Shown in pieces: positions 43,253 through 51,922 of a stretch of DNA of 64,000 nucleotides. A program made the position numbers and the translations under genes. Source of the stretch: Novosphingobium sp. PC22D (lineage in GTDB: Bacteria; Pseudomonadota; Alphaproteobacteria; Sphingomonadales; Sphingomonadaceae). Positions within the stretch are counted from its first letter, which is position 1, and each line of letters begins with the position of its first letter. The notes under the pieces are model-generated. The model was not told the origin of the DNA. It saw nothing but the letters and a program-made list of their open reading frames with translations, and made no database searches. Location: the NCBI RefSeq assembly GCF_002556635.1, contig NZ_MWMO01000013.1, positions 60,001 to 124,000 of the forward strand, read 5' to 3'.

Positions 43253-44458
43253 TCAGGCTCCCTTGCGTGCGATCAGCACTTCCCAGCCGCCGCCGGGCGC
43301 ATATTCGCCCGCCTTGAACTCGCGGTCGGCGACGGCGCTGGCCGCGTCCTTGTCATAGCCCTTGGCGGACTCGTCGGCATAGGCCTGGATCACCATCGGG
43401 GCAGTGTCGAAGCGCACCGTATCGGCCTCGAAGCCGGCCTTCTTCGCGAGCGAGACCTGATCGATCTCGCGCATCGCGCCCCAGAACGGCTCGTTGTTGT
43501 AGTAGGTTTCGTTGTCGAGGATGAACTGGGTCAGCGGGTCCATCAGGTCGAATGGCGGCAGGTCGCAGTGGACCATCCACCCGCCCGGACGCAGCAGCCG
43601 GAAGCACTCCTCGAAGATCTTCGGCATCGCCTTGCCCGAGGTCTCGTGAAGCATGATGTGGCTGACGACCAGATCGAACGAACCGTCCTCGAAATCGGTG
43701 TGCTCGGCATTCATCTGCGCGAAGTTGACCTTCGATCCCAGCTCCGCGGCGCGGGCGTGGGCATAACGGACCAGCGGCGCGCCGACATCGATGCCCCAGA
43801 TCTCGGCATCGGGGTAGGCTTCCTCGTAAGGCAACGTCGAATGGCCGACGGAGCAACCCATGTCGAGGATTCGGGCGGGCTCGAAGCCGGGCAGGTGCTT
43901 CAGCAGATAATTGCAGACCGAGCGGCCCTTGCCGTCGTTGAACGGCCCGCCGTAACCCATCGCGTAAAGATAGACCCCGCGCTCGTATAGCGCTCCTGCC
44001 GCGAACTGCGCGGGGTCCGCCGCGGAGGCATAGCCTCCAGGCATGCAGTGGATGTCGAGCGCGGTGACATAGCGCGGGACATCGAAGTTTTCGGGGATGC
44101 GCAGTTCGCCGCCCTGCCCGGCGCGCGCCTCGACCTCGGCCGAGAGCCGGTTCCAGTCGTGTTCGATCGCATCGATCACCGAGAGCCAGAGCAGTTCCTG
44201 CGCGGTTCGATTGAGACCGGCGTAGGACTGGAAATAGGGCTCGCGGCGCATCGCCTTGCGAACGTCGTGCCGCGTCGCGAGTTCGTCGCCCTTGGCCCGG
44301 GCCTTGGCGGAGACGCCCGAGAACAGCGGTGTCAGGCCGGGGAGGACTTCGCGCTGGATATATCCGCGCAGGCCCTTGGCGAAGTTCTGGCGCGCCCGCT
44401 CGTCGTGGGTGGCGCGCGGGAGCAGCGCATGTTCGCCCTGCTGGAAGGTGTTAAGCAT
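43253..44458 (-). CDS. Class I SAM-dependent methyltransferase with long N-terminal domain
   Basis: 401 residues. The methyltransferase domain (about 190-350) has motif I ILDMGCSVGHST (197-208), an acidic strand end GIDVGA and LLRPGGWMVHCDLPPF. The first 190 residues are an unusual extension with no motif I know. Its start overlaps the alpha/beta-hydrolase stop by 8 bp, so it is translationally coupled. The target could be a hydroxyl, amine or carboxyl of the pathway intermediate later met by the FAD oxidase. Confidence 0.85.
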   Translation of the reverse strand: MLNTFQQGEHALLPRATHDERARQNFAKGLRGYIQREVLPGLTPLFSGVSAKARAKGDELATRHDVRKAMRREPYFQSYAGLNRTAQELLWLSVIDAIEHDWNRLSAEVEARAGQGGELRIPENFDVPRYVTALDIHCMPGGYASAADPAQFAAGALYERGVYLYAMGYGGPFNDGKGRSVCNYLLKHLPGFEPARILDMGCSVGHSTLPYEEAYPDAEIWGIDVGAPLVRYAHARAAELGSKVNFAQMNAEHTDFEDGSFDLVVSHIMLHETSGKAMPKIFEECFRLLRPGGWMVHCDLPPFDLMDPLTQFILDNETYYNNEPFWGAMREIDQVSLAKKAGFEADTVRFDTAPMVIQAYADESAKGYDKDAASAVADREFKAGEYAPGGGWEVLIARKGA

Positions 44459-45305
44459 CGCCGGCGGCCATCCTGGCCTCGTGCGTCGTCGTATTGAGGA
44501 AACCCGCGACCACGTCGGCCCAGGCCTCGGGTTGCTGATCGACGATGTCGACGCCGCCGCCCTCCAGCGAAACGAAAGCGAAATCGGGGCGAATCTCGCG
44601 CGCGCGCCGGGCGTGCGAGGTGATCATGTCGCCCGAGTTGGTGAGGATCATGGTCGGCTGTGTGATCAGCGGCAGGCGCACGTCCTGATCGTACATATAG
44701 GCCGCGTGGTGGCCCCACCAGAACCGACCGCGCCCGCAAAGCGCCTGCACCACGTAGTCGCTCAGCCGGGCCGGCGGGATGCTGCCGCTCGCCAGTCCGT
44801 CGCGGATCTTGAACAGCTCGACCATGTGCCCGGCTTCGGGTTTGGCCTCGAAGTTCATTTCCCAGTTGTGGAGACCTTCGAGGAATTTCCGGCGATCCTC
44901 GGCGGTCACCAGCAGCGGGCCGTTGAGGATCAGGGCGTCGATGCGCTCGGGAAAGGCGATCGCCGCCTCGTTCGCGGCCAGCGCGCCCGTGTGGTGGCCG
45001 AGCAGCGCGGCGCGTTCGATCTCCAGCGCATCGAGCACGGCGGGCACGACCTGGGCGTAGTCGCCCACCGTCGGGGTGTCCGGCGTCGGGTCGGAGCCGC
45101 CGAAGCCGGGCATGTCGATGCCGATCGCCATGAACCCGCGCTGCGCCAGCGGCGCATAGACATTGTCGAACTGGCCCGAGGTCATCGGCGCCTGATGCAT
45201 CAGCGCGAGCGGGCGGCCGCTGCCCATGACCTGGAAATGGACCTGGCCGAAGGGACCTTCGGCATAGCCGCGGCGCGGCCAGCGCCGCTGTTCGTCTTGG
45301 GTCAT
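44451..45305 (-). CDS. Alpha/beta-hydrolase-fold protein with His at the nucleophile elbow
   Basis: 284 residues: LALMHQAPMTSGQFD (33-47), DMPGFGGSDPTPDTP (64-78) and elbow ALLGHHTGALA (100-110), giving His105 at the nucleophile site. The C-terminal acid TNSGD is present but the usual His is not (GGGVDIVDQQPE). It is coupled to the 119-residue protein before it (stop/start TGATG) and to the methyltransferase after it. Function unknown. Confidence 0.83.
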   Translation of the reverse strand: MTQDEQRRWPRRGYAEGPFGQVHFQVMGSGRPLALMHQAPMTSGQFDNVYAPLAQRGFMAIGIDMPGFGGSDPTPDTPTVGDYAQVVPAVLDALEIERAALLGHHTGALAANEAAIAFPERIDALILNGPLLVTAEDRRKFLEGLHNWEMNFEAKPEAGHMVELFKIRDGLASGSIPPARLSDYVVQALCGRGRFWWGHHAAYMYDQDVRLPLITQPTMILTNSGDMITSHARRAREIRPDFAFVSLEGGGVDIVDQQPEAWADVVAGFLNTTTHEARMAAGDA

Positions 45306-45664
45306 CAGATGTCTCCGGTGGCGACCTTGTCGAGCGTTTCGACAAAGGCTTCGTCGCTATACTTGTTCTCGAGTTCCGAGCGGCGCTGGCGCTGCAGGTA
45401 GAAGAGCCGGTCGTAGAACGACTGCAGCGCCTGCTCGCGCGCCCGCAGCACGTCATCGTCGGCCTCGAAGCTCTCGATCTCGGTGGCGAGATCGATCCCG
45501 CGCGCCGCCATGACGCGCTCCGCCGTGTCGAAGCGCTCGCGCAGCACCGCCATTTCCTGCGCGAGGACGACGACCATCGACATGACCTCGTCGACCCCCT
45601 CGGTCGGATGGAAGGCGGGGCGCTTGCCTCGCACGGTTCGGGGAAGATGGGGCGTATCCGTCAT
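45305..45664 (-). CDS. Small helical protein of unknown function
   Basis: 119 residues, not recognised. After a short basic leader (TDTPHLPRTVRGKRPAFHPT) the rest is predominantly charged, heptad-like helix (VLAQEMAVLRERFDTAER; LRAREQALQSFYDRLFYLQR), suggesting a helical bundle or coiled coil. It has no signal peptide or membrane segment. ATG at 45664 overlaps the isochorismatase stop (ATGA) and its stop overlaps the alpha/beta-hydrolase ATG (TGATG). This tight coupling at both ends argues that it is real. It could be a subunit or scaffold for the hydrolase. Confidence 0.75.
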   Translation of the reverse strand: MTDTPHLPRTVRGKRPAFHPTEGVDEVMSMVVVLAQEMAVLRERFDTAERVMAARGIDLATEIESFEADDDVLRAREQALQSFYDRLFYLQRQRRSELENKYSDEAFVETLDKVATGDI

Positions 45665-46356
45665 CGGGCCGGCTCCGTTTCCAGCGCTTCGAGCGCGTCG
45701 AGCACCGCGTCGAGCGGCGCCACGTCGGCGTACTTGTAGGCCATGTCGAACAGGTTCACGGCATGGGCGACCGGGCTGCGGTCGTACACGCATTCCTCGG
45801 GGATCGTGACCCGGAAGTTGTAGGCGAAACCATCGACCACGCTGCCGCGCACGCAGCCGCTGGTGGTGCAGCCGGTGACGACGAGGCTGTCGCAGCCCAG
45901 GTCGATGAGATAGCTGGCGAGCGGCGTGCCGAAGAATGCGCTCGGGTGCTTCTTGGGCAGCAGGATGTCGCCCTCGCGCGGGGCCACGTCCTCGACGAAG
46001 CGATAGCCTTCGGCCGAGATGGTCATCAGTTCCGGGACTTTGGCGGCGAGCCGTCCCTGGTCGAACGCCTCCTTGGGCGCGACGTGCGGGTAGAGCACCG
46101 GCAGAGCCTTCGCGCGAAACAGTGCGAGCAGTGGCGCGATGTGGCGGACGGCATTCCAGCCCGCGTCGCCGCAGCTCGTCTTGAACTCCTCGATCGCTTC
46201 CCAGAACGGCGCTTCGCGCGTGCCGATGGTGCGGTACTGGACGTCGATGATCAGCAGCGCGGGGCGCTTGCCGAGCCCGCCGGGACGACCGAAGCCGGCG
46301 GCTTGGTAGCGGCGCTCTTCCTCCTCGCTGACGATGCCGGTCCAGGGGCGTGTCAT
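45661..46356 (-). CDS. Isochorismatase-family amidohydrolase (N-carbamoylsarcosinase-like)
   Basis: 231 residues: Asp in LLIIDVQYRTIG, Lys in LLPKKHPSAFFGTPL and Cys in VTGCTTSGCVRGSVVDG. It resembles the proteins at 31828 and 53803 in the PSAFFGT and TSGCVR segments and the C-terminal NLFDM(A)YKYADV. ATG at 46356 overlaps the upstream lyase stop (ATGA). Second gene of the six-gene operon. Confidence 0.9.
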   Translation of the reverse strand: MTRPWTGIVSEEEERRYQAAGFGRPGGLGKRPALLIIDVQYRTIGTREAPFWEAIEEFKTSCGDAGWNAVRHIAPLLALFRAKALPVLYPHVAPKEAFDQGRLAAKVPELMTISAEGYRFVEDVAPREGDILLPKKHPSAFFGTPLASYLIDLGCDSLVVTGCTTSGCVRGSVVDGFAYNFRVTIPEECVYDRSPVAHAVNLFDMAYKYADVAPLDAVLDALEALETEPAR

Positions 46357-47234
46357 ACCGTGCCGCCGTCTTCGTAGACCTTGCGCAGCGCATCCCATTC
46401 GTGCGTGCGGACCACGCGTTGGCGCTCGGCGAAGCCGGCGAGGCGATCGCCCACCTTTTCGAGCGAACCATCGGCATGCAGCGCGCCGAGTACGTGCTGC
46501 ATGCCCGCGACCGCCGCCTGCAGCGCGGCATTGGCATAGAGCACGAGGCTGTAGCCCATCGCCTCGAACTCGCTTGCGGGGAAGGGCGGCGTCTTGCCGC
46601 CGTGCACCACGTTGACGAGATGCGGCAGCGGATTGCGGGTCGGCGCGTCGCGCAGCTCCTGCTCGCTGGTGAGCGCCTCGACGAAGAGGATGTCGGCACC
46701 CGCCTCGGCATAGCGCGCGGCGCGCTCGATCGCGGCTTCGTAGCCTTCGGTCGCCTTGGCGTCGGTTCGCGCCACGATCAGCGTGTTCTCGTCGCGCCGC
46801 GCGTCGGTGGCGGCCTTGATCTTGCCAGTCATTTCTTCGGCGGGGGCGACTTCCTTGCCTTCGAAATGGCCGCAGCGCTTGGGAAACACCTGGTCCTCGA
46901 TCTGGATCGCCGCCGCGCCCGCCGCCTCGAGCCGGCGTACCGCGTGGTAGCAGCTCACCGAGTTGCCGTAGCCGGTGTCGGCATCGACCACGAGCGGCAG
47001 ATCGGTGGTCCCCGCGATCCGCTCGACCGCCTGCGCCATGTCGGACAAGTTGAGAATACCGATGTCGGGGAGTCCAAGCTCGAAATTGGCGACTCCCGCG
47101 CCGGTGACGTAGAGCGCCTCGAAGCCGAGATCGGCAGCCACGCGCGCGCTCAGCGGGTTGGCCACTCCCGGCAGGAGCACGGTTTTGCCCGATGCGAGCC
47201 TGTCCTTGAAACGCCGCCTGTTCATGCCCCTCAT
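46353..47234 (-). CDS. PEP-mutase/isocitrate-lyase-family lyase
   Basis: 293 residues of the ICL/PEPM alpha/beta barrel. Metal-binding DADTGYG lies at 84-90, and the catalytic Cys loop FPKRCGHFEGK at 117-127 identifies the lyase branch (methylisocitrate lyase, dimethylmalate lyase, oxaloacetate decarboxylase). Start at 47234 or nine bases inside (MNRRRF at 47225). First gene of the six-gene - operon, divergent from CobW. The reaction should be C-C cleavage of a 2-hydroxy di- or tricarboxylate giving a 2-oxo acid. Confidence 0.88.
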   Translation of the reverse strand: MRGMNRRRFKDRLASGKTVLLPGVANPLSARVAADLGFEALYVTGAGVANFELGLPDIGILNLSDMAQAVERIAGTTDLPLVVDADTGYGNSVSCYHAVRRLEAAGAAAIQIEDQVFPKRCGHFEGKEVAPAEEMTGKIKAATDARRDENTLIVARTDAKATEGYEAAIERAARYAEAGADILFVEALTSEQELRDAPTRNPLPHLVNVVHGGKTPPFPASEFEAMGYSLVLYANAALQAAVAGMQHVLGALHADGSLEKVGDRLAGFAERQRVVRTHEWDALRKVYEDGGTV

Positions 47235-47345
47235 GACTAGCTCTCGGCGCCGCCGATACGAGGCGCGAGCGCCTGGCTATCCGGCTGGCGACCACTGGCA
47301 CCCGCCGGGGCTGCACGGCCGCGGGCGCGCTATCATAAGCGCGCG
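47235..47345. promoter_or_regulatory. Divergent promoter with palindrome next to the CobW start
   Basis: 111 bp. gcgcgct-atcata-agcgcgc (47325-47344) is a perfect 7-bp-arm inverted repeat ending one base before the CobW ATG, where an RBS should be. No Shine-Dalgarno is otherwise visible there. It could be an operator or an RNA hairpin controlling translation. Confidence 0.45.
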
Positions 47346-48344
47346 ATGGCCCAGACGGGAAAAACCAGGGTCGAGGTGCTCACCGGCTTCCTCGGGAGCG
47401 GAAAGACCACGCTGCTCAGCGGTTTGCTGAGCCAGGGCGGTTTCGCCGACACGGCGGTCGTCGTGAACGAGATCGGCGAGATCGGCCTCGATCACCTGCT
47501 CGTTGAACGCCGCACCGAACAGGTCGCGCTGCTCGAAGGCGGGTGCCTGTGCTGCGAGGTCGTCGATTCGCTGCCCGAGACGCTGCTCGAACTGTGCCGG
47601 GGCCGCGCCGGAGGCGATCTGCCGCCTTTCTCGCGGATCGTCATCGAGACGACCGGGCTTGCCGATCCCGGCCCCATCCTCTCGGTGCTGCGCGGCAGTT
47701 CCCTGCTGGCGCATTTTCTCGAACCCGGCCTCGTCGTTGCCGCGCTCGACATGACCGACGCGGAAGCGGTGACCGCGCGCCATCCCGAGGCGCTGCACCA
47801 GCTTCTGCTCGCCGACCGCGTGGTTCTTACCAAGCTCGACTTGCGTGGACCGCTCACCACCGGGGAGGAAGGCTGGCTCGAGGGACTCAATCCGATTGCC
47901 GAGGTGGTGAGCGCACAGGACGTTGCCGCCGATCCCGCCATTCTGCTGGCGGCGCCGCCTGCACGACATGGCGCGGCAGCGAAGCCGGGGCGCGAGCATG
48001 CGGCGCGCGGCCACCACACCCACGGCGTTCAGGCACATGACCTCGAAGTTCGCGGCGACGTCACCCGCGCGGGTCTCGCCGCCTTCGCGGCCGCGATCGG
48101 CCATGTGCTCGGTGACCGGCTGCTGCGCTGCAAGGGGGTGGTCGAATGCGGCGGCGATCCCGTGCTGGTGCAGGGCGTGCGCAAACGCTTCGATTTCGCC
48201 GCCGCGGATGCCCGGCAGGCGAGCGTCGCGGGCCATCTGACTTGCATCGTCCAGGACTGCGAGCGCGAGGAAATCGAGCCTCTGCTGGACTGGCTTTCCG
48301 TTCCCGAAGGCACAATGCCGCCTGGCGCAGAGGACGTATCATGA
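47346..48344 (+). CDS. CobW/G3E-family metallochaperone GTPase
   Basis: 332 residues. P-loop GFLGSGKT (14-21), metal-binding GCLCC (66-70), base-specificity TKLD (162-165), a His-rich stretch around 218-231 and a C-terminal CobW domain. G3E GTPases insert metals into target enzymes or handle zinc. Its stop overlaps the ATG of the dihydropyrimidinase-like metalloenzyme by 4 bp, so that enzyme is the likely client (inference). Confidence 0.9.
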   Translation: MAQTGKTRVEVLTGFLGSGKTTLLSGLLSQGGFADTAVVVNEIGEIGLDHLLVERRTEQVALLEGGCLCCEVVDSLPETLLELCRGRAGGDLPPFSRIVIETTGLADPGPILSVLRGSSLLAHFLEPGLVVAALDMTDAEAVTARHPEALHQLLLADRVVLTKLDLRGPLTTGEEGWLEGLNPIAEVVSAQDVAADPAILLAAPPARHGAAAKPGREHAARGHHTHGVQAHDLEVRGDVTRAGLAAFAAAIGHVLGDRLLRCKGVVECGGDPVLVQGVRKRFDFAAADARQASVAGHLTCIVQDCEREEIEPLLDWLSVPEGTMPPGAEDVS

Positions 48345-49726
48345 GCGAATTCGATCTCGTCATCGCCAATGCCACGATCGTCGATCCGCGCGAGGGGATC
48401 GCGAAGGGCGACATCGCGCTGAAGGACGGGCGGATCGCCGCGCGTCTTGCGCCGGGCATGAACGTCGCCGCACGCGAAACGATCGACGCGAGCGGGCTGC
48501 ATCTCTTCCCCGGTCTGATCGACACGCACGTGCATTTCGGCTTCGGAGAGCCGGTCAGCGAATACAGCACCGAAACGGTCTACGCCGCGCAGGGCGGTTT
48601 CACCTCGATCATCGGCTATTTTCTCTCCAGCCGATCGTACAAGGACATCTTCGACGCCGAATACGCGCACGCCGCGGCGCGCTCGCATGTCGATTTCGGC
48701 TTCCACTTCTCGGTCGCGAACGAGGCCCACATCGACGAGATGGAAAGCTACATCCGCGATTACGGTGTAACCTCGTTCAAGTATTTCATGAACTTCAAGG
48801 GCGAGGAGGGGCGTTACCTCGGTCTCGACGGCACCGACGACGGTTATTTTCACGCCCTGCTCGAACGCGCCGCCGCGCTCGGCGAAGTGACGATCGTGGT
48901 GCACACCGAGAACATCGAACTGGTGCACCGATTCCGGCGCCAGGCGGTTGCTTCGGGCGGCGCGACGCTCAAGGACTGGAACCTCTCGAAGCCCGCGATC
49001 ACCGAGGCGGAAAGCACCATCCGCGCGCTCTATTTCGCCGAGAAGCTGGGCGCGCGCATCTACATCCCGCACATCTCGACGCGCATGGCGCTCGATGAGG
49101 TGCGCTTCTGGCGCGCGCGCTACGACAAGGTGACGGTCGAGACCTGCCCGCACTACCTCACGCACGACTGGGACGTCGACCTCGGCGGCATCGGCAAGGC
49201 CAATCCGCCGTTCCGCAGCCCCGACGACGTCGCGGCGATGTGGGAAGGGCTGGCCGACGGCGCGATCGACGTCGTCGCCTCCGACCACGTGCCGCGCAAG
49301 CGCGCGACCAAGGAAAAGCCGGTGTGGTCGGCTTCGCAGGGCTTTCCGGGAACCGCGACGATCCTGCCGGTGCTGCTCGACCGGGGCTATCACAGGGGGC
49401 GGCTCTCGCTCGAACGGATCGCGCGGTTGCTGACGAGCCGGCCCGCCGAGATCTTCGGTCTGCACGGCAAGGGCGGCCTCGTGCCCGGCAACGACGCCGA
49501 CATCACGCTGGTCGACCTGGAACACGCGCGCGAGGTCAATCCCGCGCAGCTCGGCTCCTACTCCGACTACAGCCTCTACGAGGGCTGGACCCTGAAGGGC
49601 TGGCCGGTCCGCACGATCCTGCGCGGAGAGACGATCATGCTCGAGGGAACCGTCACCGGCGCGGGCGGATACGGACGCTACCTGCCGCGCGCGTCGACGG
49701 CTCCGAAGGCGCCCGTCCTCGCTTGA
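48341..49726 (+). CDS. Dihydropyrimidinase/allantoinase-like cyclic amidohydrolase
   Basis: 461 residues of the metal-dependent amidohydrolase superfamily. Ligands fit the binuclear type: H63 and H65 (DTHVHF), carboxylated-Lys candidate K147 (TSFKYFMN), H188 (VHTEN), H244 (PHIST) and D315 (ASDHVP). It would hydrolyse a cyclic amide, ureide or imide. It is coupled to CobW (ATGA) and followed after 133 bp by HyuA. The region 49727-49859 holds no gene other than the HyuA RBS. Confidence 0.9.
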   Translation: MSEFDLVIANATIVDPREGIAKGDIALKDGRIAARLAPGMNVAARETIDASGLHLFPGLIDTHVHFGFGEPVSEYSTETVYAAQGGFTSIIGYFLSSRSYKDIFDAEYAHAAARSHVDFGFHFSVANEAHIDEMESYIRDYGVTSFKYFMNFKGEEGRYLGLDGTDDGYFHALLERAAALGEVTIVVHTENIELVHRFRRQAVASGGATLKDWNLSKPAITEAESTIRALYFAEKLGARIYIPHISTRMALDEVRFWRARYDKVTVETCPHYLTHDWDVDLGGIGKANPPFRSPDDVAAMWEGLADGAIDVVASDHVPRKRATKEKPVWSASQGFPGTATILPVLLDRGYHRGRLSLERIARLLTSRPAEIFGLHGKGGLVPGNDADITLVDLEHAREVNPAQLGSYSDYSLYEGWTLKGWPVRTILRGETIMLEGTVTGAGGYGRYLPRASTAPKAPVLA

Positions 49727-49859
49727 GACAAGGCCGCGTCACATCCGCTTCGTCGCGTAGCGAGCATTCTGTCCGCCCGCTGAACAATCGCCGCGCCGCC
49801 TTTGCTAACGCCCGTGTGAAGAGCTTGTTTGTGCGCGGTCAAAATCTGGAGACGACTTG

Positions 49860-51908
49860 ATGTCATATCGGCTGGGCGTGGACGTCGGCGGGACGTTCAC
49901 CGACCTTCTACTCTTCGATCAGGAAAGCGGATCGTTCTGGCGAACCAAGACGCCCTCGACGCCGCATGACAGTTCCGAAGGGATCATGAACGGGCTTGCC
50001 GGCATCTGCAGCGACGCGGGTATCGAGCCGTCGGACATCGACTATTTCCTCCATGGAACCACGGTGGCCACCAACGCCATGCTCGAGGGCAAGGGCGCGC
50101 GCGTCGGGCTGGTGGTCAGCGAGGGCTACCGCCAGGTCATGCAGATCGCGCGCTCGTTCGTGCCGGGTGGGCTGGCGGGCTGGATCGTGTGGCCCAAGCC
50201 CGAACCGCTCGCCGCGCTGGAGGATACCTTCGAGATCGCCGGCCGCATGGATGCGCAGGGCAACGAGGTTCGCCCGGTCGAGGATGACGACATCCGCGCC
50301 GCGCTCGAAAAGCTCAAGGCGCGCGGCGTCGAGGCGCTGACCGTCAGCCTGATGAACGGCTACCTGAACGGCGCGCACGAAAAGCGCGTGGGCGAGCTAG
50401 CTGCCGAGATCCTGCCGGGCGTGCCGGTTTCACTCAGCCACGAGGTCCTGCCCGAGATGCAGGAATACGAGCGTACCTTGACCACCGTCGCCAATGCCGC
50501 GGTGCGCCCCGTCGTGGGCAGCTACGTGCGCAACCTGAGGAGCAAGCTGCGCGATTCCGGCATGGCCGGCTCGCTCTCGCTGCTGCGCTCGGACGGGGGG
50601 CTCATGTCCTCGGAGAAGTCCGAGGAGCATCCGGTCGCGCTGCTCATGTCGGGGCCGGCGGGCGGCGTTACCGGCGCGCTGTGGGTGGCGAAGAACGCGG
50701 GGCTCGAGAACATCCTCACGCTCGACGTCGGCGGCACTTCGACCGACGTCGCGCTGATCGAGGCGCTCGAGGCGCGCCGCGTGCGCACGACCGACGTGGG
50801 CCACTTGTCTGTGCGCGCCTCCGCGCTCGACGTGAAGACGGTCGGCGCGGGTGGCGGCTCGATCGCCTATGTGCCCGAACTGACCGGTGCGCTGCGCGTC
50901 GGTCCGCAGTCTGCGGGGGCGGTGCCGGGCCCGGTGGCCTACGGCAAGGGCGGCACCGAACCGACCGTGACCGACGCCAACGTCGTGCTCGGCTACCTGC
51001 CGGAATCGCTGCTTGGCGGCACCTTCACGCTCGACCGCGAGGGCTCGAAGAAGGCGGTGCAGACGATCGCCGACAAGCTCGGCATCGGCCTGATGGAAGC
51101 CGCGCGCGGCATCATCGACATCGTCAACGAGAACATGTTCGGCGCGCTGCGCATGATCTCGGTGCAGCAGGGCTACGATCCGCGCCACTTCGCGCTGATG
51201 GGCTTCGGTGGCGCCGGACCGCTCCATGTCAACGCGGTCGCGCGGCTGATGGGCTCGTGGCCCGCGGTCTCGCCGGTCTCGCCGGGCGTGCTGTGCGCGC
51301 TGGGCGATGCGACGACACGCATGCGCACCGAACTCGCGCGCTCGTTCTCGCGCCGGTTCGACGAGACCGACGAGGATGACGTGCTGGCCCAGCTCGAGGA
51401 AATGGCCGCGCAGACCAGCGCCGAACTGGCCGCGGAAGGCATCGCCGAAGAGGACGTCACCGTCACTTTCGAACTCGACGTGCGCTATGAAGGGCAGGCG
51501 TTCGAAGTGCCGCTCGCGATCGATCCCGAAACGCTGCGCAAGGACGGCCTCGCGGGCGTCACCAAGCGATTCGACGTCGAGCACGAGCGGCTGTTCACCT
51601 TCAACATGGAAAGCCCGCACGAACTGGTGAACCTGCGCGCGGTGGCGCTTGGCCCGGTGCTCGATCTGGAGGCGCCGGCGCTGCCCGAGGGCAACGGCGA
51701 CCCGAGCGACGCCAAGCTGCGCGACCACGAACTGTGGGCAGACGGCAAGATGCAGCCCGCGGTCATCTACGACCGCGCCAAGCTGAAGGCGGGCGACGTG
51801 ATCCCCGGACCGGCAATCGTCATCGAGATGGATTCGACCACGCTGATCGAGGCGGACTGCACCGGCACCGTCGACCGCGTCGGCAACATCCTCATCAACC
51901 TGGCCTGA
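49860..51908 (+). CDS. hyuA: HyuA-family subunit (hydantoinase/oxoprolinase/acetone carboxylase type)
   Basis: 682 residues. The actin-like ATPase N-terminus reads LGVDVGGTFTDLLLFD (about 4-19), with LHGTTVATNAMLEGKGARVGL, MSGPAGGVTGA and TLDVGGTSTDVALI following: the hydantoinase A/5-oxoprolinase fold. Members use ATP to activate a cyclic amide or ketone. ATG at 49860 follows GGAGACGACTTG; a TTG three bases upstream is in frame. Partner HyuB follows after 14 bp. Confidence 0.9.
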   Translation: MSYRLGVDVGGTFTDLLLFDQESGSFWRTKTPSTPHDSSEGIMNGLAGICSDAGIEPSDIDYFLHGTTVATNAMLEGKGARVGLVVSEGYRQVMQIARSFVPGGLAGWIVWPKPEPLAALEDTFEIAGRMDAQGNEVRPVEDDDIRAALEKLKARGVEALTVSLMNGYLNGAHEKRVGELAAEILPGVPVSLSHEVLPEMQEYERTLTTVANAAVRPVVGSYVRNLRSKLRDSGMAGSLSLLRSDGGLMSSEKSEEHPVALLMSGPAGGVTGALWVAKNAGLENILTLDVGGTSTDVALIEALEARRVRTTDVGHLSVRASALDVKTVGAGGGSIAYVPELTGALRVGPQSAGAVPGPVAYGKGGTEPTVTDANVVLGYLPESLLGGTFTLDREGSKKAVQTIADKLGIGLMEAARGIIDIVNENMFGALRMISVQQGYDPRHFALMGFGGAGPLHVNAVARLMGSWPAVSPVSPGVLCALGDATTRMRTELARSFSRRFDETDEDDVLAQLEEMAAQTSAELAAEGIAEEDVTVTFELDVRYEGQAFEVPLAIDPETLRKDGLAGVTKRFDVEHERLFTFNMESPHELVNLRAVALGPVLDLEAPALPEGNGDPSDAKLRDHELWADGKMQPAVIYDRAKLKAGDVIPGPAIVIEMDSTTLIEADCTGTVDRVGNILINLA

Positions 51909-51922
51909 AAGGACGCAGACCC

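Noticed and set aside
45661..47316. Possible fusion of the amidase with an upstream coding segment
   Set aside because: The upstream part is the shadow of the lyase gene (46353-47234). An ATGA junction at 46353-46356 separates two normal genes.
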